NCBI GenBank assembly: GCA_963662175.1
Contig: OY759214.1
Span: 78,690,037-78,754,036 of the forward strand
Source of the DNA: Aradus depressus
Lineage: Eukaryota > Arthropoda > Insecta > Hemiptera > Aradidae
DNA: 64,000 nt
Reading direction: 5' to 3'
Shown: in pieces, positions 9,788-20,583 of the stretch
Position numbering within the stretch: position 1 is the first letter of the stretch
Layout of the letters: every line of letters begins with the position of its first letter
The notes under the pieces: model-generated
What the model saw: the letters and a program-made list of their open reading frames with translations, nothing else
Databases searched by the model: none
Told to the model about the DNA's origin: nothing
Translations under genes and position numbers: made by a program

Positions 9788-10512
9788 GCTGTGTCCACAC
9801 TATGCCAAACGACAAACTTCATTCGACATGTTCGACTTTTGACTAGTCCACATATCCTCAGTATGTGTGGACGTGTCGACCGAACACATCGACAGTCGAG
9901 ACAGATAGTGAAAAGTGTAAATTTAAATAGTTTTTGCTGCAGTAATTTACATTGCAGTTGTTGCAAGCCAACATCGTCGTCGTCGTCCTTGGTGGTTTGG
10001 GGTACGGTCCAGCATTGTCCGAGGCAGAAAAAAGTACAGTACGAAGGAATTTATGGAGGATTTACTGCTAGATGAGGTTGATGAATTGAACCTGGAATGG
10101 AGATGTGATGCGGGCTTTCAAAACTTTATCAGAATGAATAATTTCGATTTTGAAAATCTGTTGAATATGATTACGCCGAAAATCAGTAAAAAAAAAACAC
10201 GTAATTCAGACAAACTATTCCAGCGAGGTGCGAACAAACTATTCTTGCAGTAACGGTGCGTTTCTTGGCTACTTGAGATTCCTATACTTCATTGAGCTAC
10301 TTCGATGCCAAATAAAAGGCAATCTCCATTAGAAATTGTTTCTTCGTCACTCCAATTCATCTTGTTCAAAATTAATAAATTAAAACTAAAATAGCAATAA
10401 AAAACAAATAAATGCACTGAGCGAAGAACAAATCTGAACAAAATGACTTTTTGTTTTTAGTTTTTATCAGTAAACCAGTGATAGCCACCGTTCGGCATAG
10501 TGTGGACACAGC
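9788..10512 (+). mobile_element. PIF/Harbinger-derived element, 725 bp
   Basis: Terminal inverted repeats: left gctgtgtccacactatgcc(a)aacg and right end cgttcggcatagtgtggacacagc. They are flanked by TTAT on both sides (9784-9787 and 10513-10516), consistent with the 3-bp TWA duplications of this superfamily plus one base. Inside lies a remnant of the N-terminus of a Harbinger nuclease, with the rest deleted, so the element depended on transposase supplied in trans. Confidence 0.85.
10053..10340 (+). pseudogene. HARBI1-like transposase N-terminal remnant
   Basis: The frame from ATG 10053 gives an acidic start, then GFQNFIRMNNFDFENLLNMI and TPKISKKKTRN. This matches the well-known N-terminal pattern of PIF/Harbinger nucleases (an F-x-R-M segment, then DFE-LL-MI-PKI-K-T). 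After a frameshift near 10250 the text continues as V-R-F-L-A-T, an in-frame stop, then D-S-Y-T-S-L, the next conserved block. The DDE catalytic domain is absent. Non-functional. Confidence 0.75.
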
Positions 10513-10516
10513 TTAT

Positions 10517-10910
10517 AGTTTCAATCGGTTAATATATTGACCTACGCACCGTAAATAATATGGGAAGAGAGAAGACGACTTGATGATTTGGAACTAGGAC
10601 AGGTTTCACAGTCCTTGTCAAGCTCAGCCATTAAATGATCTGAAAAGAGAAAATTTTATTATGTTTTAATAAAAATGACACCTTGATAAAAATTAAACTT
10701 ATTTATGTGCGGAATGATTTTATTTTTATTTTGTTTTTTTTTAACCGGTTTGTGGACATTCCAGAGAAGCTTTAATAAAATATTAATTTACGATAACTAA
10801 TTTAATACAAATAAATTACTTATCATTAAATGGACCAATTTTGTTCCGTCTGTATCTTGTCTCATCTTTCTTATAAGAAAATTGTGGTGTTAGCAATACG
10901 TTAGTTAGTT
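10517..10910. other. No recognised feature
   Basis: AT-rich spacer between the Harbinger element and a SINE; no coding or repeat match. Confidence 0.45.
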
Positions 10911-11207
10911 ATGCCTGGGCTTTAACTAAGAGATCATATCGCCTACTATCAGAGCGCTCTTTCGTCACTCTGGTGGACATGAGCCGACTCTACTGTGGGA
11001 GACCTAAACTTTTATTCATCTAGGGCAGGGGTCTTTAACGAGTACCTGACAGGCTCGGGAACATCGCTTAACGTCCTTTCTGATAAACGGTGTGCTCAAG
11101 TTTTTTTCATCTCCCAGATAAAAAACCGAAGGGCCTCGGCCGGGTTTCAAACCCGCGATCTTGAGCTCAATAAGCAAGCACGCTATCTCTGAGCTAACGG
11201 CGCTCTC
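10911..11207 (-). mobile_element. SINE-1, near full length
   Basis: Minus-oriented, from 'gagagcgccgttagctcaga' (head) to 'gcccaggcat' (tail). The B box is intact apart from one change (gggtttgaaaccc). A deletion removes the 'tacgatgtc' portion of the body. Same subfamily as 2711-2977. Confidence 0.85.
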
Positions 11208-11249
11208 ATTAGCAATACCTGATGATTTGTCTTCTGCATACTAAAGAAC

Positions 11250-11480
11250 CTTAATGGTTTGACCATTTTCAAGATGATGTCTGTCTGTGAGTCAGCGAGT
11301 ATATGATTGGAAATTCGTGAGCACTTCAACTTGCAAACTATTGTAGCGATGAACTTAAAATTTAAAATGAAGATGTCACATATGTTAACTCAGATCTGAT
11401 TAGATTTTGGTTGAAATCTGAGAAAATTAAAACCACTTTAAACAAAAATCTATTAAAATAAAAGCAATTTTTATATGAGA
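11250..11480 (+). repeat. Rep-A fragment
   Basis: 'tttgaccattttcaagatga', 'tgtctgtctgtgagtc', 'attgtagcgatgaacttaaa', 'cagatctgattagattttgg' and 'aaaccacttta' in Rep-A order. It directly abuts a Rep-B copy. Confidence 0.6.
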
Positions 11481-11484
11481 GACA

Positions 11485-11833
11485 AATTTATCGAAGACCG
11501 CGCGCGTCTGTGAACATAATAACTCTCGATAGAACGAATGTAGGCAAACGAAATTATATACGTGTATCCAGAATCCTCTCAAGGGCGACATCTATTGGTT
11601 TTCAGCCAAATCAAGCAAAGGAAAGGGGGATTTGGGGGAGGCTTAACACAAAATCTCTAATAACTGCCGTTCTAATGAATCTATTAACATGAAAGTTTAT
11701 TTGTAAATTCAAAGCCCTCCGATGTAAATTCAACCCCAAGTGGGCTCTCCTTAAATACCCCAATAATTGCAGATGTATCGACCCAAAATTTAGTATGATG
11801 ATTCAGAAGTCCCTAAGTAATACAACTATAGAG
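11485..11833 (+). repeat. Rep-B, left part (interrupted)
   Basis: Runs from 'tctgtgaacataataactctcgatag' (one stretch of the family's 5' half) through 'attggttttcagccaaatc' to 'gatgattcagaagtcccta'. It is interrupted at 11834 by a foldback insertion and resumes at 12179. Confidence 0.7.
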
Positions 11834-12178
11834 TCCTGTTGTGTCTGTAGTCTGGTTAATCGCCATGTTCATAATGATTAATAGAGTCGAGAGTATCTTT
11901 TCAATGTAGAAGGAAATCGAGGTTCTGTCGTGTAAAAGAAAATGCAAACGTTTCGAAAACTATTTATTTTCATCTTCAGGGCCTTATAATGACTTGAGTG
12001 GATGTGTGTGGTGACTCACTCATCAGCACTCACTACACTGGACACAAACTCACAACACCTTTACCACACATATCCACTCAAGTCATTATAAGGCCCTGAA
12101 GAAGAAAATAAATAGTTTTCGAAATGTTGGCCAAATTTTGCATTTTATTTTAGACGACAGAACCTCGATATATACATT
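11834..12178. mobile_element. Foldback insertion with 11-bp target duplication
   Basis: Flanked by caactatagag at 11823-11833 and 12179-12189. From about 11918 to 12168 it forms a long hairpin: 'tcgaggttctgtcg' faces 'cgacagaacctcga', and about 90 bp of each arm match, including 'gggccttataatgacttgag'. The loop has 'cactcatcagcactcactac'. Each arm carries a CTGAAGA...TTTTCGAAA motif. The size of the target duplication argues against hAT or Harbinger and suits a Penelope-like or LINE-mobilised insertion. Confidence 0.75.
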
Positions 12179-12310
12179 CAACTATAGAGGTTTAACTTGA
12201 TTCGCTCGATTGGTTTTGGAGGGAGAGAGAAAACTTAATTTATAATTCTTTTTGGGAAATAACATTACCGGTGATTCAGTGACGCCTTTTTTAAAATGAT
12301 TGTCAATAAA
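12179..12310 (+). repeat. Rep-B, right part
   Basis: 'gattggttttggagggagag', 'aaaacttaatttataattc' and 'accggtgattcagtgacg' complete the copy interrupted by the foldback insertion. Confidence 0.65.
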
Positions 12311-12440
12311 ACGCGATATATATCGTACCTACAAATCATCTTCATTGTTGAAAAGATGAGAGATGTACCTGTTCTCTTTATGGAAGATACATGTTCAACT
12401 GGTGATATTATTCCAGATTTGGTGTAAAAGTAGTTTTGGT

Positions 12441-12515
12441 GTCCTCCGGAGCTCAGTGGGCGGATCTGACGGTGGGTCTGACGCCCACGGTCCAAATACC
12501 AGCCAGCCCAACATT
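12441..12515 (+). repeat. tRNA-like (SINE head or tRNA pseudogene)
   Basis: 'tccggagctcagtgggcgg' matches an A box, and 'cccacggtccaaataccagcc' about 35 bp later matches a B box with paired flanks. No SINE-1 body follows; a CT-rich stretch does. It is unlike SINE-1 and unlike the head at 5578-5642. Confidence 0.35.
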
Positions 12516-12609
12516 CCTGCATCACCCTCCCCTCCCCTCCCCGACACTCTCCAATTTTCTCATTTAATGTTTCTATTTGCCCCTTCTCAACTCACGATTT
12601 TACTTACTA

Positions 12610-12690
12610 CTATACGAAGAGTAGCTAGCGAAAATTCGATGTTTAGTTTCCAATGGAATTTCTTGTTTTTCGACACCCTGAATCCAGTTT
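12610..12690 (+). repeat. Rep-B fragment
   Basis: 'aaaattcgatgtttagtttc', 'caatggaatttcttg' and 'tcgacaccctgaatcc' match the 5' part of Rep-B. Confidence 0.55.
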
Positions 12691-12991
12691 AGCAATTCGG
12701 TTGAAAATAATAAGGTGCATATGTCGCAGGATAACACATGTCTGCAAAAAAAAAAAAAAAAATTGAGAGCTGTTTTGGTTTTTTTGCGTAATTCTTATGA
12801 TTTTGGGTGTGCTGAATCCGAAAATGACTTTCATTTTGTCATAGATCGTCACGTTTTCTGACAATGTAGGTATCTATGTTAAACAATTTATCATCTTAAA
12901 ATAAAAGATAAAAGTCTAAAGATTTTTTTTTAAATTTATAATTGCGTAACAAAACTTATTTTTTTATCTAAGATACATTCATTAGTAAGCA

Positions 12992-14675
12992 CTAAACACA
13001 TATCTTTTTCCCAGTGAGACTCCTTTTGGTACATTTTCGCTTGTGGTAAGCATCTGGAATGTCTCTCTGAAGCGTCCAACAGTAGTCTGCCATCATTGAG
13101 ACGCTCCATCTTCCCTGGTATCTTTTTTCCATCTCCTTTATATCTTGGTGAAATCGTTCACCTTGCTCTTCACTCATATCTACTAAATTATCTGGAAAGT
13201 AGTCGAGGTGGGAATGAAGAAAATGTACTTTTAAACTCATTAGGCAACCTAAAGCTTGAAATGCTTTTAACATTTTTTTAACGATTAGTTTGTAGTTAGG
13301 GTCTTTGTTATTGCCTAAAAATTTCTCTATGACCTCTTTAAAGGCAATCCACCCTTCTCTTTGAGGATCCGTCATGGTTGTGATGAATTGTGGATCAGCC
13401 ATAAGTCGTCTAATATCTGGTCCAACAAAAACACCTTCCTTCAACTTTGCCTCCGAGAGGCCTGGAAACTTTGATATTAAGTATTTGAAGCAATTTCCAT
13501 CTCTTGAAAGTGACTTTACAAATTGCTTCATCAATCCCAGCTTAATGTGAAGCGGTGGTAGAAGAACTTTATGAGGAGGCACCAAAGTTTCATGCAGGAC
13601 GTTCTTTTCGCCAGCTTTAAGCTCCCTCGGACCCACCCAACACTTTTTGGTCCAGTGATTTGCTCGGTCTCTACTATCCCATAGACACAAAAAGCAAGGG
13701 AATTTAGTAAACCCAGATTGTTGTCCAAGCAACATGCCCAAGATTTTGAAATCACCACACACTTGCCAACCGTGGTTTTTATATTTTAATTTGCAAAGAA
13801 CCAATTCCAAGTTCTTGTAGGTTTCCTTGAGGTGTACGGAATGACCGACAGGTATGGAAGCATAGAAACCGCCATTGTGAAGCAGAACTGCTTTAAGGCT
13901 TCTTTTTGAAGAATCTATGAAAAGACGCCACTGTGCTGGGTCGTATGTGATCTTAAATATATCCATCAAACCTTCAATATTGGTACAATAAACCAACTCA
14001 TCCTTTTGGGCAAAGTAGGAACAGAACTGCTTCTCACGATATCTAAACCAGGAGGAAGACACTCCCGGCAAAAGTAAGTTCCTGCTTTTGAGCCTTGATC
14101 CAAGCAGCTCAGCTCTAACCAAATCATTTAGCTCGCCCTGGGAAAACAATTTCGGACTGCTGTCATCTTCAAATTCAAAACTTGGCTTGTCATCGGGTTC
14201 AGGTACAGCACCATCTTCAGGTGAACTTTGAATCGTCAGAACTTTGAATCTCTTCCAAGGTAGCAGGGGCCTTGGGCACTGGTATTTCGGTCCCATGAGG
14301 GATGGGACGAATAGCTGATCGCATATTGGGGTATGAAATTGACTGCTTCCATTTTGAATTATATCCTTTCACATTACACGAACAAAAGTAACAATCATCA
14401 CTATGGTTCTTTTGCTCGCGCCATACCATAGGAATCGCATATCGGAAGGCTTTTTTCTTACCCTTAAACCAATTTCGAAGGTCTTCAACATATCGTTTGC
14501 AGACTTTATGAAGTGCTCAAACTTTATCCTGATCTCTAAGTTTCAAGCCAAAATACGCGAAGTATACTTTTTCTAAAAAGTCCGTAATATTAAGTTGTTG
14601 CTTTAATACCATATATTCGCCACAAATATAACAGAAACTGTCAGACGAATTCACACACTTCCGCACAGACGACAT
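12992..14675 (-). pseudogene. Broken copy of a multi-copy arthropod-type protein family
   Basis: Main frame 12992-14296 (434 codons, minus). The 5' part, from ATG at 14675, lies in another frame: 52 codons, a TGA at 14517-14519 where sense is expected, then open to about 14217. Motifs seen: CYIC and HKVC (5' part), CYFC, then KFPCFLCLWDSRDRANHW, DPQFITTMTDPQREGWIAF, and near the end FPDNLVDMSEEQGERFHQDI and YQGRWSVSMMADYCW. I know this pattern as recurrent uncharacterised proteins in arthropod genomes, probably spread by or derived from a mobile element; function unknown. The frame break lies in a short direct duplication of 'attcaaagttc' at about 14219-14247. Outside repeats it is the longest coding stretch before 42 kb. 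Confidence 0.6.
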
Positions 14676-15435
14676 TGCACTATATTGAACCAAGATCTAT
14701 AAAACAATGACGAGTTAATACGTAATTGTACTGCGCCACTTTCTACACTATCAGAGCGCGCACGTTCAGGTTACAACATGTTTATGTTTGTTAATTTAGG
14801 TCACACAGGACGTTCTTTATTTAGAAAGAAATTATAGTTATGGCCTGTATACATTTAAAAACAGTAATCAAAATAAAATTGTACCTATTATTTATGACTT
14901 TTAGTTAGCCCAAAAAACACAATTTTTATAATAAAATTTTGCGTTTTGCAAAATAACCTGACGTTCTGGAATTTTTTGAGTATTTTTTTAGTTTTCAGAA
15001 CACCTAAATACATAGAAATCAGTTGAAAACCTGCAGACAGCATTTTTGTTGCAGACCTGTGTAATTGTGAACTTCATTGGCCTTTTTACATAATGCCTAA
15101 TATGTAGGTACTAGACGTTTTGTAAAACGCCTGAATCTTCCAATCTAAATGTAAACCACATTAAACGAAGTAACTTAGAGGCATGAAAATGAACATAAAG
15201 TGTACATTATTAAAAAAAGTCTTCATTGATCTAAATAGAAATGTAAAATATACAAATATATGTAAGCCTTTAACGGAAGATATATAAGATTTCGATCTTT
15301 TCAAAATCGAAATATACAATACACTGTTATCTATGATCACAAGCGGATTGTGTACTAGTACTAGTTGCGCTGCGGTCTGCTGTGGCAGCCTGAGGTTTTA
15401 CAATGGCTAGCCTTTTTAAGTTAAGGTCAGCTTTT
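14676..15435. other. Spacer with short repeated phrases
   Basis: AT-rich. The 'cgttttgtaaaacgcc' palindrome at about 15116 matches the tip of the inverted repeat at 15436-15700, hinting that this spacer belongs to the same element family. No coding signal. Confidence 0.4.
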
Positions 15436-15700
15436 TTGTAACGGACATATCAAATTACAATAAGACTGAAATACTTTCGCCTTTTTGTAAAAAGGTCAAC
15501 TAAATCAGCCTATAGACTCGTTTTTTCAATAAAAAGCCGGCGTTTTGTAAAAAAAAAAACTAGTATTTTTTACAAAACGCCTCCTTTTTATTGAAAAAAA
15601 ACGAGTCTATATCAACTGGGCTGATTAAGTTCGTATTTTTACAAAAAGGCGAAAACATTTCAGTCTTATTGTATATATATATATATATCTTGATATGTTG
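15436..15700. repeat. Large imperfect palindrome, about 125-bp arms
   Basis: The left arm ('acaataagactgaaat', 'cgcctttttgtaaaaa', 'atagactcgttttttcaata', 'ggcgttttgtaaaaaa') is mirrored by the right arm ('ttttttacaaaacgcc', 'tattgaaaaaaaacgagtct', 'tttttacaaaaaggcg', 'atttcagtcttattgt'). The centre is 'actagta'. The right outer edge ends in an (AT)n run. Typical of a foldback MITE or a head-to-head duplicated transposon end. Confidence 0.8.
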
Positions 15701-16309
15701 TTTATTGGAGTCAGATTCGAACTTTTTTTTCCTTTCTAAAAAACATTTGCTTTATGGGATTTCATCAAATTGTATTTCTATTTTTCTTATAAACATCGCA
15801 ATATCTAAATATACGACAATCTTTTACGGAATATTTAATATTCAATTAACTTTAAATTACGAATTCATGTAAAAATATACTAACTTGTCTTCTGGTTTAA
15901 CCCGTTTTGTTGCCTAACTTGTAACTTATGGTTTATTTTATACAAAACCAATAAAAATTTATCTTAATTGACCTAAGTATTTGTATTTGTATTACCTTTA
16001 ATTTTAGCTTGTGTTCTCATATGTTATTAGCTTTTTTTTGTTCACATGAAATTACTACATGTAAAATGAATTAGAATTTATGTTTCCTAACTGGTAACTG
16101 TTTTTTTTTTTTGCTCTGTAGGGCATATACATGAAATACGTTTCATTTCATTGGAAACAAGCCAAGCCACATATTAAGATATCTCTAAAAGCAAATCAAG
16201 CTGGCTACTTTACAGCCTAGTCTTCCTGTTGCAACTAAACCGCAGAAACACACTGATAGGAAACTATTGAATTGAATATTATACTTAATTATTTTTTATT
16301 TTTTTTCAG
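15701..16309 (+). other. Intron upstream of exon 16310
   Basis: AT-rich sequence ending in a polypyrimidine tract and CAG at 16307-16309. Earlier exons of the gene were not found in this window. Confidence 0.45.
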
Positions 16310-16362
16310 ATGCAAGGTGTTTCACAAGAGGTCTCAAGTCCTGAAAGTTCAAAGTCTATCAG
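16310..16362 (+). CDS. Penultimate exon of the AT-hook/PLNL protein gene
   Basis: A 53-bp internal exon. The acceptor is a T-rich tract ending CAG at 16307-16309 and the donor is AG|GTAAAA at 16363. It reads MQGVSQEVSSPESSKSI plus the first two bases of an Arg codon, completed by the first base of the exon at 17385 (AG|A), so the frame is continuous across a 1022-bp intron. The peptide is serine-rich and unremarkable. The exon starts in phase 0; the Met need not be an initiator. Support is the matched splice phase and the joined frame. Confidence 0.65.
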
Positions 16363-17384
16363 GTAAAAACATAATCCTATTGTAATAATAGAAACTTTTA
16401 AATATAATAGAGTAATAACACAATAATATCAAATGTTTTTGAAAAAAAAAATGAAATAAATACGATAAAATAAGAAAACTTTGGATAATATGGTGGCTTT
16501 CCAAACACTATTCGGTCTTATAGTCTTCAGAAAGTTTTTTTAATTAAACAGTTGTTATTAATGTCGTTTCGTCCATTTCGGGCATTATCGAACTTATTGA
16601 CAATCCTGATCATTTGGTTCAAAAATCAACAATTTTCCCACTTGCCAGTTGATGAATTTGTTGATTTTCATTTAAATAAGTAGCAATTTATTTGCAAAAT
16701 GATTGGCACATGGTGGATTTGTATAAAGAAAAGAAGAAGATTGTTTGTTAAAGTATTACTGACGAATATAAAGAATTCTGGTAAAGTATGAAGTCTGTGA
16801 AATGACCAGAATTGTTTGATAATAATCAAAATGGGCGAAACCTCATTTATAACAATTGTTAAATAAAAAATAAAAAAGAACTTTCCGAAGACCATAAGGC
16901 CGAATAGTGTGTTTTATAATCCAGTCCCTAATAAAGATTATTATTCCTCCATTCCAAAAAAAAAAATAAAATAAATAAACTTTAATTATTTGTTAATCGA
17001 CTGAATATTGCACCCTCGGAATTTCAAGAAAATTGTTTTTGATTTTTTTTGACACATGAACATAATCTTATTAATCAATTCTCTAAAGTTGTTCATTCTA
17101 GCAGAGATACTGTCATTTGCTTGTAAAATTAAATTTAGAAGTTACGAAAGTTTACCTCTGAGGTTTCATAAATTAAATGTAAGAAATTTATTTTTGCCGC
17201 TGAAAAACAAAATATAAATATATATTGTCAAAATATTATTTTTTGAATATTTTAGGACTTTGTGTCCAATATTAATTTTTTTTCTGCACGTTTTTCGGAA
17301 GCTAAATTACCTTTAATTAAATAATGATTAGATAAATGAAAATATGAGTATGGACTAAATTATGAAAATGTGCTTTGTTTTTAG

Positions 17385-18015
17385 AAGTCGACGGAAGGCG
17401 AGGTGGAAGCTGAAGTTTCATCACCAGGCACTGCCTCCAGAGTACCTGGACCACTATGAAGCATCGCTGGCGACCCCGCCGAGCCCAGCGCCCCCTACCG
17501 TCCGCTACACAGACCTGCCCTACATGGGCGAGATGACCCTGGACAACGCCAGACCTCGCCGAGGGAGGAAGCCCAAGAAGGCGGACATCTGCCATCTCAT
17601 CTACAAGAACTATGGGACAACCATCTTGGACGAGCCTCTCAACCTCTGTATCCGGGACCTGAAGGCCAAGCAGAACCCCCCCAGTCAAGTCTCCATGTGT
17701 AAGTTCAAGTTTACCGGGGGAGCCACTCCCTCTCTCAAGGAGAAGAAGATGTTGTCCGTGGACGCCGGAGGCAATTTCAGGTACTACGATCAGAGGGAGC
17801 AGCAGAGAAAGAAGTCAAGGAAGTCGTTAGCGAGAGAGAAACTGGAACAGACGTTCAAGGAAAAGGGGTTCCTAATTCAGACCCAGCAGCTGGAGAGTGC
17901 TCAGGGTGCCACCTACTGTAAGTTTAGACAGTTGAGGAAGTTCACAAGGTACCTCTTCAGAAGCTGGAAACATCACTTACCTGGAGAAATAGTGTCCGAC
18001 ACTTTTGGAGAGTGA
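17385..18015 (+). CDS. Terminal coding exon, AT-hook and PLNL-motif nuclear-type protein
   Basis: The acceptor TTTTTAG ends at 17384 and TGA lies at 18013-18015. The exon encodes about 210 residues and is strikingly GC-rich next to its AT-rich flanks, as expected for constrained coding DNA. Visible features in order: a basic start (SRRKARWKLKFHHQ), PPEYLDHYEASL, a Pro-rich stretch, RPRRGRKPKKADICHLIYKN (AT-hook-like RGRKPKK core), DEPLNLCIRDL (resembles short corepressor-binding motifs), a K/R/Q-rich segment RREQQRKK-like, and FTRYLFRSWKHHLPGE near the end. I infer a nuclear regulatory protein. The insect ecdysone-response factor E93/Mblk-1 is one candidate recalled from similar motifs, not verified. 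Strong donor-like GTAAGT sites inside (17699, 17918) could allow alternative splicing. Confidence 0.75.
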
Positions 18016-20583
18016 CAGCACCATGAAATCCAACTGCTTTACGATCTCAATTTTTTATATTTATTTGCATTACACCTCCCTTAATAATTTAGCAACAGTA
18101 AAAGTTGTGGTTTCAGAGTAAAAGTCCTTAAGTCACCATTGTGAGATATTAGAATTTTTATTCAGTCCTAATGTCGAGTTGGCACGAATCCTCCATTGCC
18201 TTATTTGAATATCAATGGCAACATTTTCGGTTCCTCCTTCCCCAGGATCGGGTCTTATTATTATTTCGGACAAGTTCCGTATGCTCCTCTGAAAAAGGAT
18301 ATTACAAGATGCGCGATTTATTAATAGATTAATAGACAGCGCAGTGTACATTACAAAAAAACAATTAACTAAAAATATGACAAAGCAGTTTTGCCCAGAA
18401 ACCACAAAAAATGTAGCATTATCAGAAAAAAAAAATATTAATTATTGTGTGAAGCACAAAAAGGACTTGTAGCGTGGCGGTAAATCCTCATATTTGAGAA
18501 TATCTTTGAGGACAAGACACAAAATTGAGAATAAACGTAACATGTAAGATATTCACGAGACTGAATAGAATTTTCATAATGAAACCCAAACGATTAGAAT
18601 CGTCAGGGTCCATGGCTGTCTGTCTAATTAAATGCTTTCGAATATTAATAAAAATGTTGTATTTTATTTAGTTTAGTAAACATTAACTTTGTACAAATCA
18701 TTTTTATTTTGGGTCCATGACAAAAATGGTTGGCTCATTGCCCCAGTTTTTTCGTCGTTATTGAGCACAGTCCTTACACTCCATGAAGCTCCCTTATATA
18801 AATATTTACCCACAAGCCGCAGTAGTATAAATAATATACCTTAATAGTTGCCAATTGTACTTTTTCTTTTATCAGACCTAAGTTTTTATGAATTATCTTA
18901 ATGAAACATCTACTTGTTCTGACTTGATTAAGTATTGACTGAGTATAGCTTTTAAAACTTTATGTAAAGCCGAGTTCAGATTTCATTAATTCCTAGACAA
19001 CAAAATACCGAAGATAATAACAATCTATGTTGAAATTAATAGTATAAGTTGACTCTTTATTTATTAGAACCTCATTATTGTTCATATTGTTTATTACAAC
19101 TCGAGCAGAGCAGTGCTGGCGTTACTTGTTTTATTATCGTTTAAACTATAGTTATTTATTAATAATATATATATTTTTTCACTACTTTATTATTGTTCCA
19201 ATTTATTTTTTGGTCTTTACAACTTAGCAAATAGATGTTTCAGAAAAAAACTCTCATCAAATCTTTATAATATTTGCTGATATTTATTTTAATACATTTT
19301 TCCATATATTGATCATATCCTTTATGCAGAACATATTTTACGAGTCCACTTCAGTGTTATAACCCTTAGTCCAGACTGACACAGACGTGGTCCCGTAAAA
19401 TATGTTCTAAAAAATATGATGAATATATTAAGAATATAAGGAAAAAAATGTTAATATATTGGGAGAGTAATAAATATGTAAACAAATATATGTATATTAT
19501 AAATTCAGAACCTTGTTACACAACCCAAATGTGTTATTTATTAAACAATTCATAAAGTTAAAGGTTGTCTGCGGATCGGAACCTTTCTGGCTTTCTTATT
19601 GAAATGTAACCAACCATCTCAGCGCCTTTTCAACAATTCAATCATGTAATACCCTTATACTTTTTGAAATAGTGTTTTCCTTATATTTGACTGTGTACTT
19701 TATACGAACTGATATTCATTGCTTAAGAAACAATGTTACCCCTACAAAAACTGTGATTTTTTCTTCTAACTTTTTTAAATTGAATTTTTTCAAATTAATT
19801 TATAGATTTTTTAAGACTTAGTGGTGGATATAACATATCTGTTTTCAGATGAATTGTATATATATACATAAATATTACTATGGACATTTGTAAAATGTAC
19901 ATATAAATTTTTTTTATTTCTAAACATCAATATACTGAAAGAAATATCTTCTTTTTATGAAAAAAAAAAATCTGAAATATTTTTTCAACTGATGCCTTTT
20001 GTTAAGTCGATTAAAATGTTTGAAAAAAAAAAAGTTGCTAATCTAACGAATTGTTGTAATGTGATTTTTAAAATATGAATTGGACTGTGTAACTATAAGA
20101 GAACTAATGTTGATATTGTGAAATTTGTAAATAATAATTTAATATGTGTGTTTATAATAATTATAATGCTCATTGTGTACATAAAAATCTAATTTTATTT
20201 ATATTCATACATTATTATTGAAAAAAAATTATAAATTTGTTGTTGAAAACTTTATTTTTTGTACTATTTCCTCATTCCATTTTTTTTTATTTATTTATTT
20301 ATAGTTGAATTCAATTAGAATTTAATAAGACTATTGTCATAATGAATTTAATGGAGATTTTTATTCTTGAGAGATGATTTTTTTCGCTCAAAAACGTTTT
20401 CTGTAATATCGATCCGTCAGTATTTAGAAGAATAGGGGACAAATAGGCGAATAATCGTCAAGCCCATGTTAATAGAATTTCGTTTATGACGTTCGATCCA
20501 AAAAGCCCTGAAAATTTAATTTTAAAAATAAAAAAAAGGTAAGGTTATAAACATAAATATATATATATACATATTGTAATTTT
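18016..20583 (+). other. Probable 3' UTR then AT-rich intergenic DNA
   Basis: Begins directly after the stop codon. Very AT-rich with many AATAAA-like hexamers, so no single polyadenylation site can be chosen. 18133-18405 (minus) is an open frame without recognisable features. A foldback-type repeat lies at 19170-19560. Confidence 0.5.
19170..19560. mobile_element. Rep-D foldback repeat, copy 1
   Basis: 'ggtctttacaacttagcaaat', 'tttgctgatatttattttaa' and 'gcagaacatattttacgagtc', the last mirrored by 'cgtaaaatatgttct' at about 19395. It ends 'gttacacaacccaaatgtg'. The same order is found at 29290-29680, and a partial version at 31315-31625. Confidence 0.6.

Noticed and set aside
9719..10075. 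118-codon plus-strand frame starting before the Harbinger element
   Set aside because: Crosses the left terminal repeat of the element at 9788 and has no conserved motif; the transposase remnant is in another frame.
15670..15690. Possible retrocopy poly(A) or (TA)n target at the palindrome edge
   Set aside because: It is a simple AT microsatellite at one arm only, with no target duplication.
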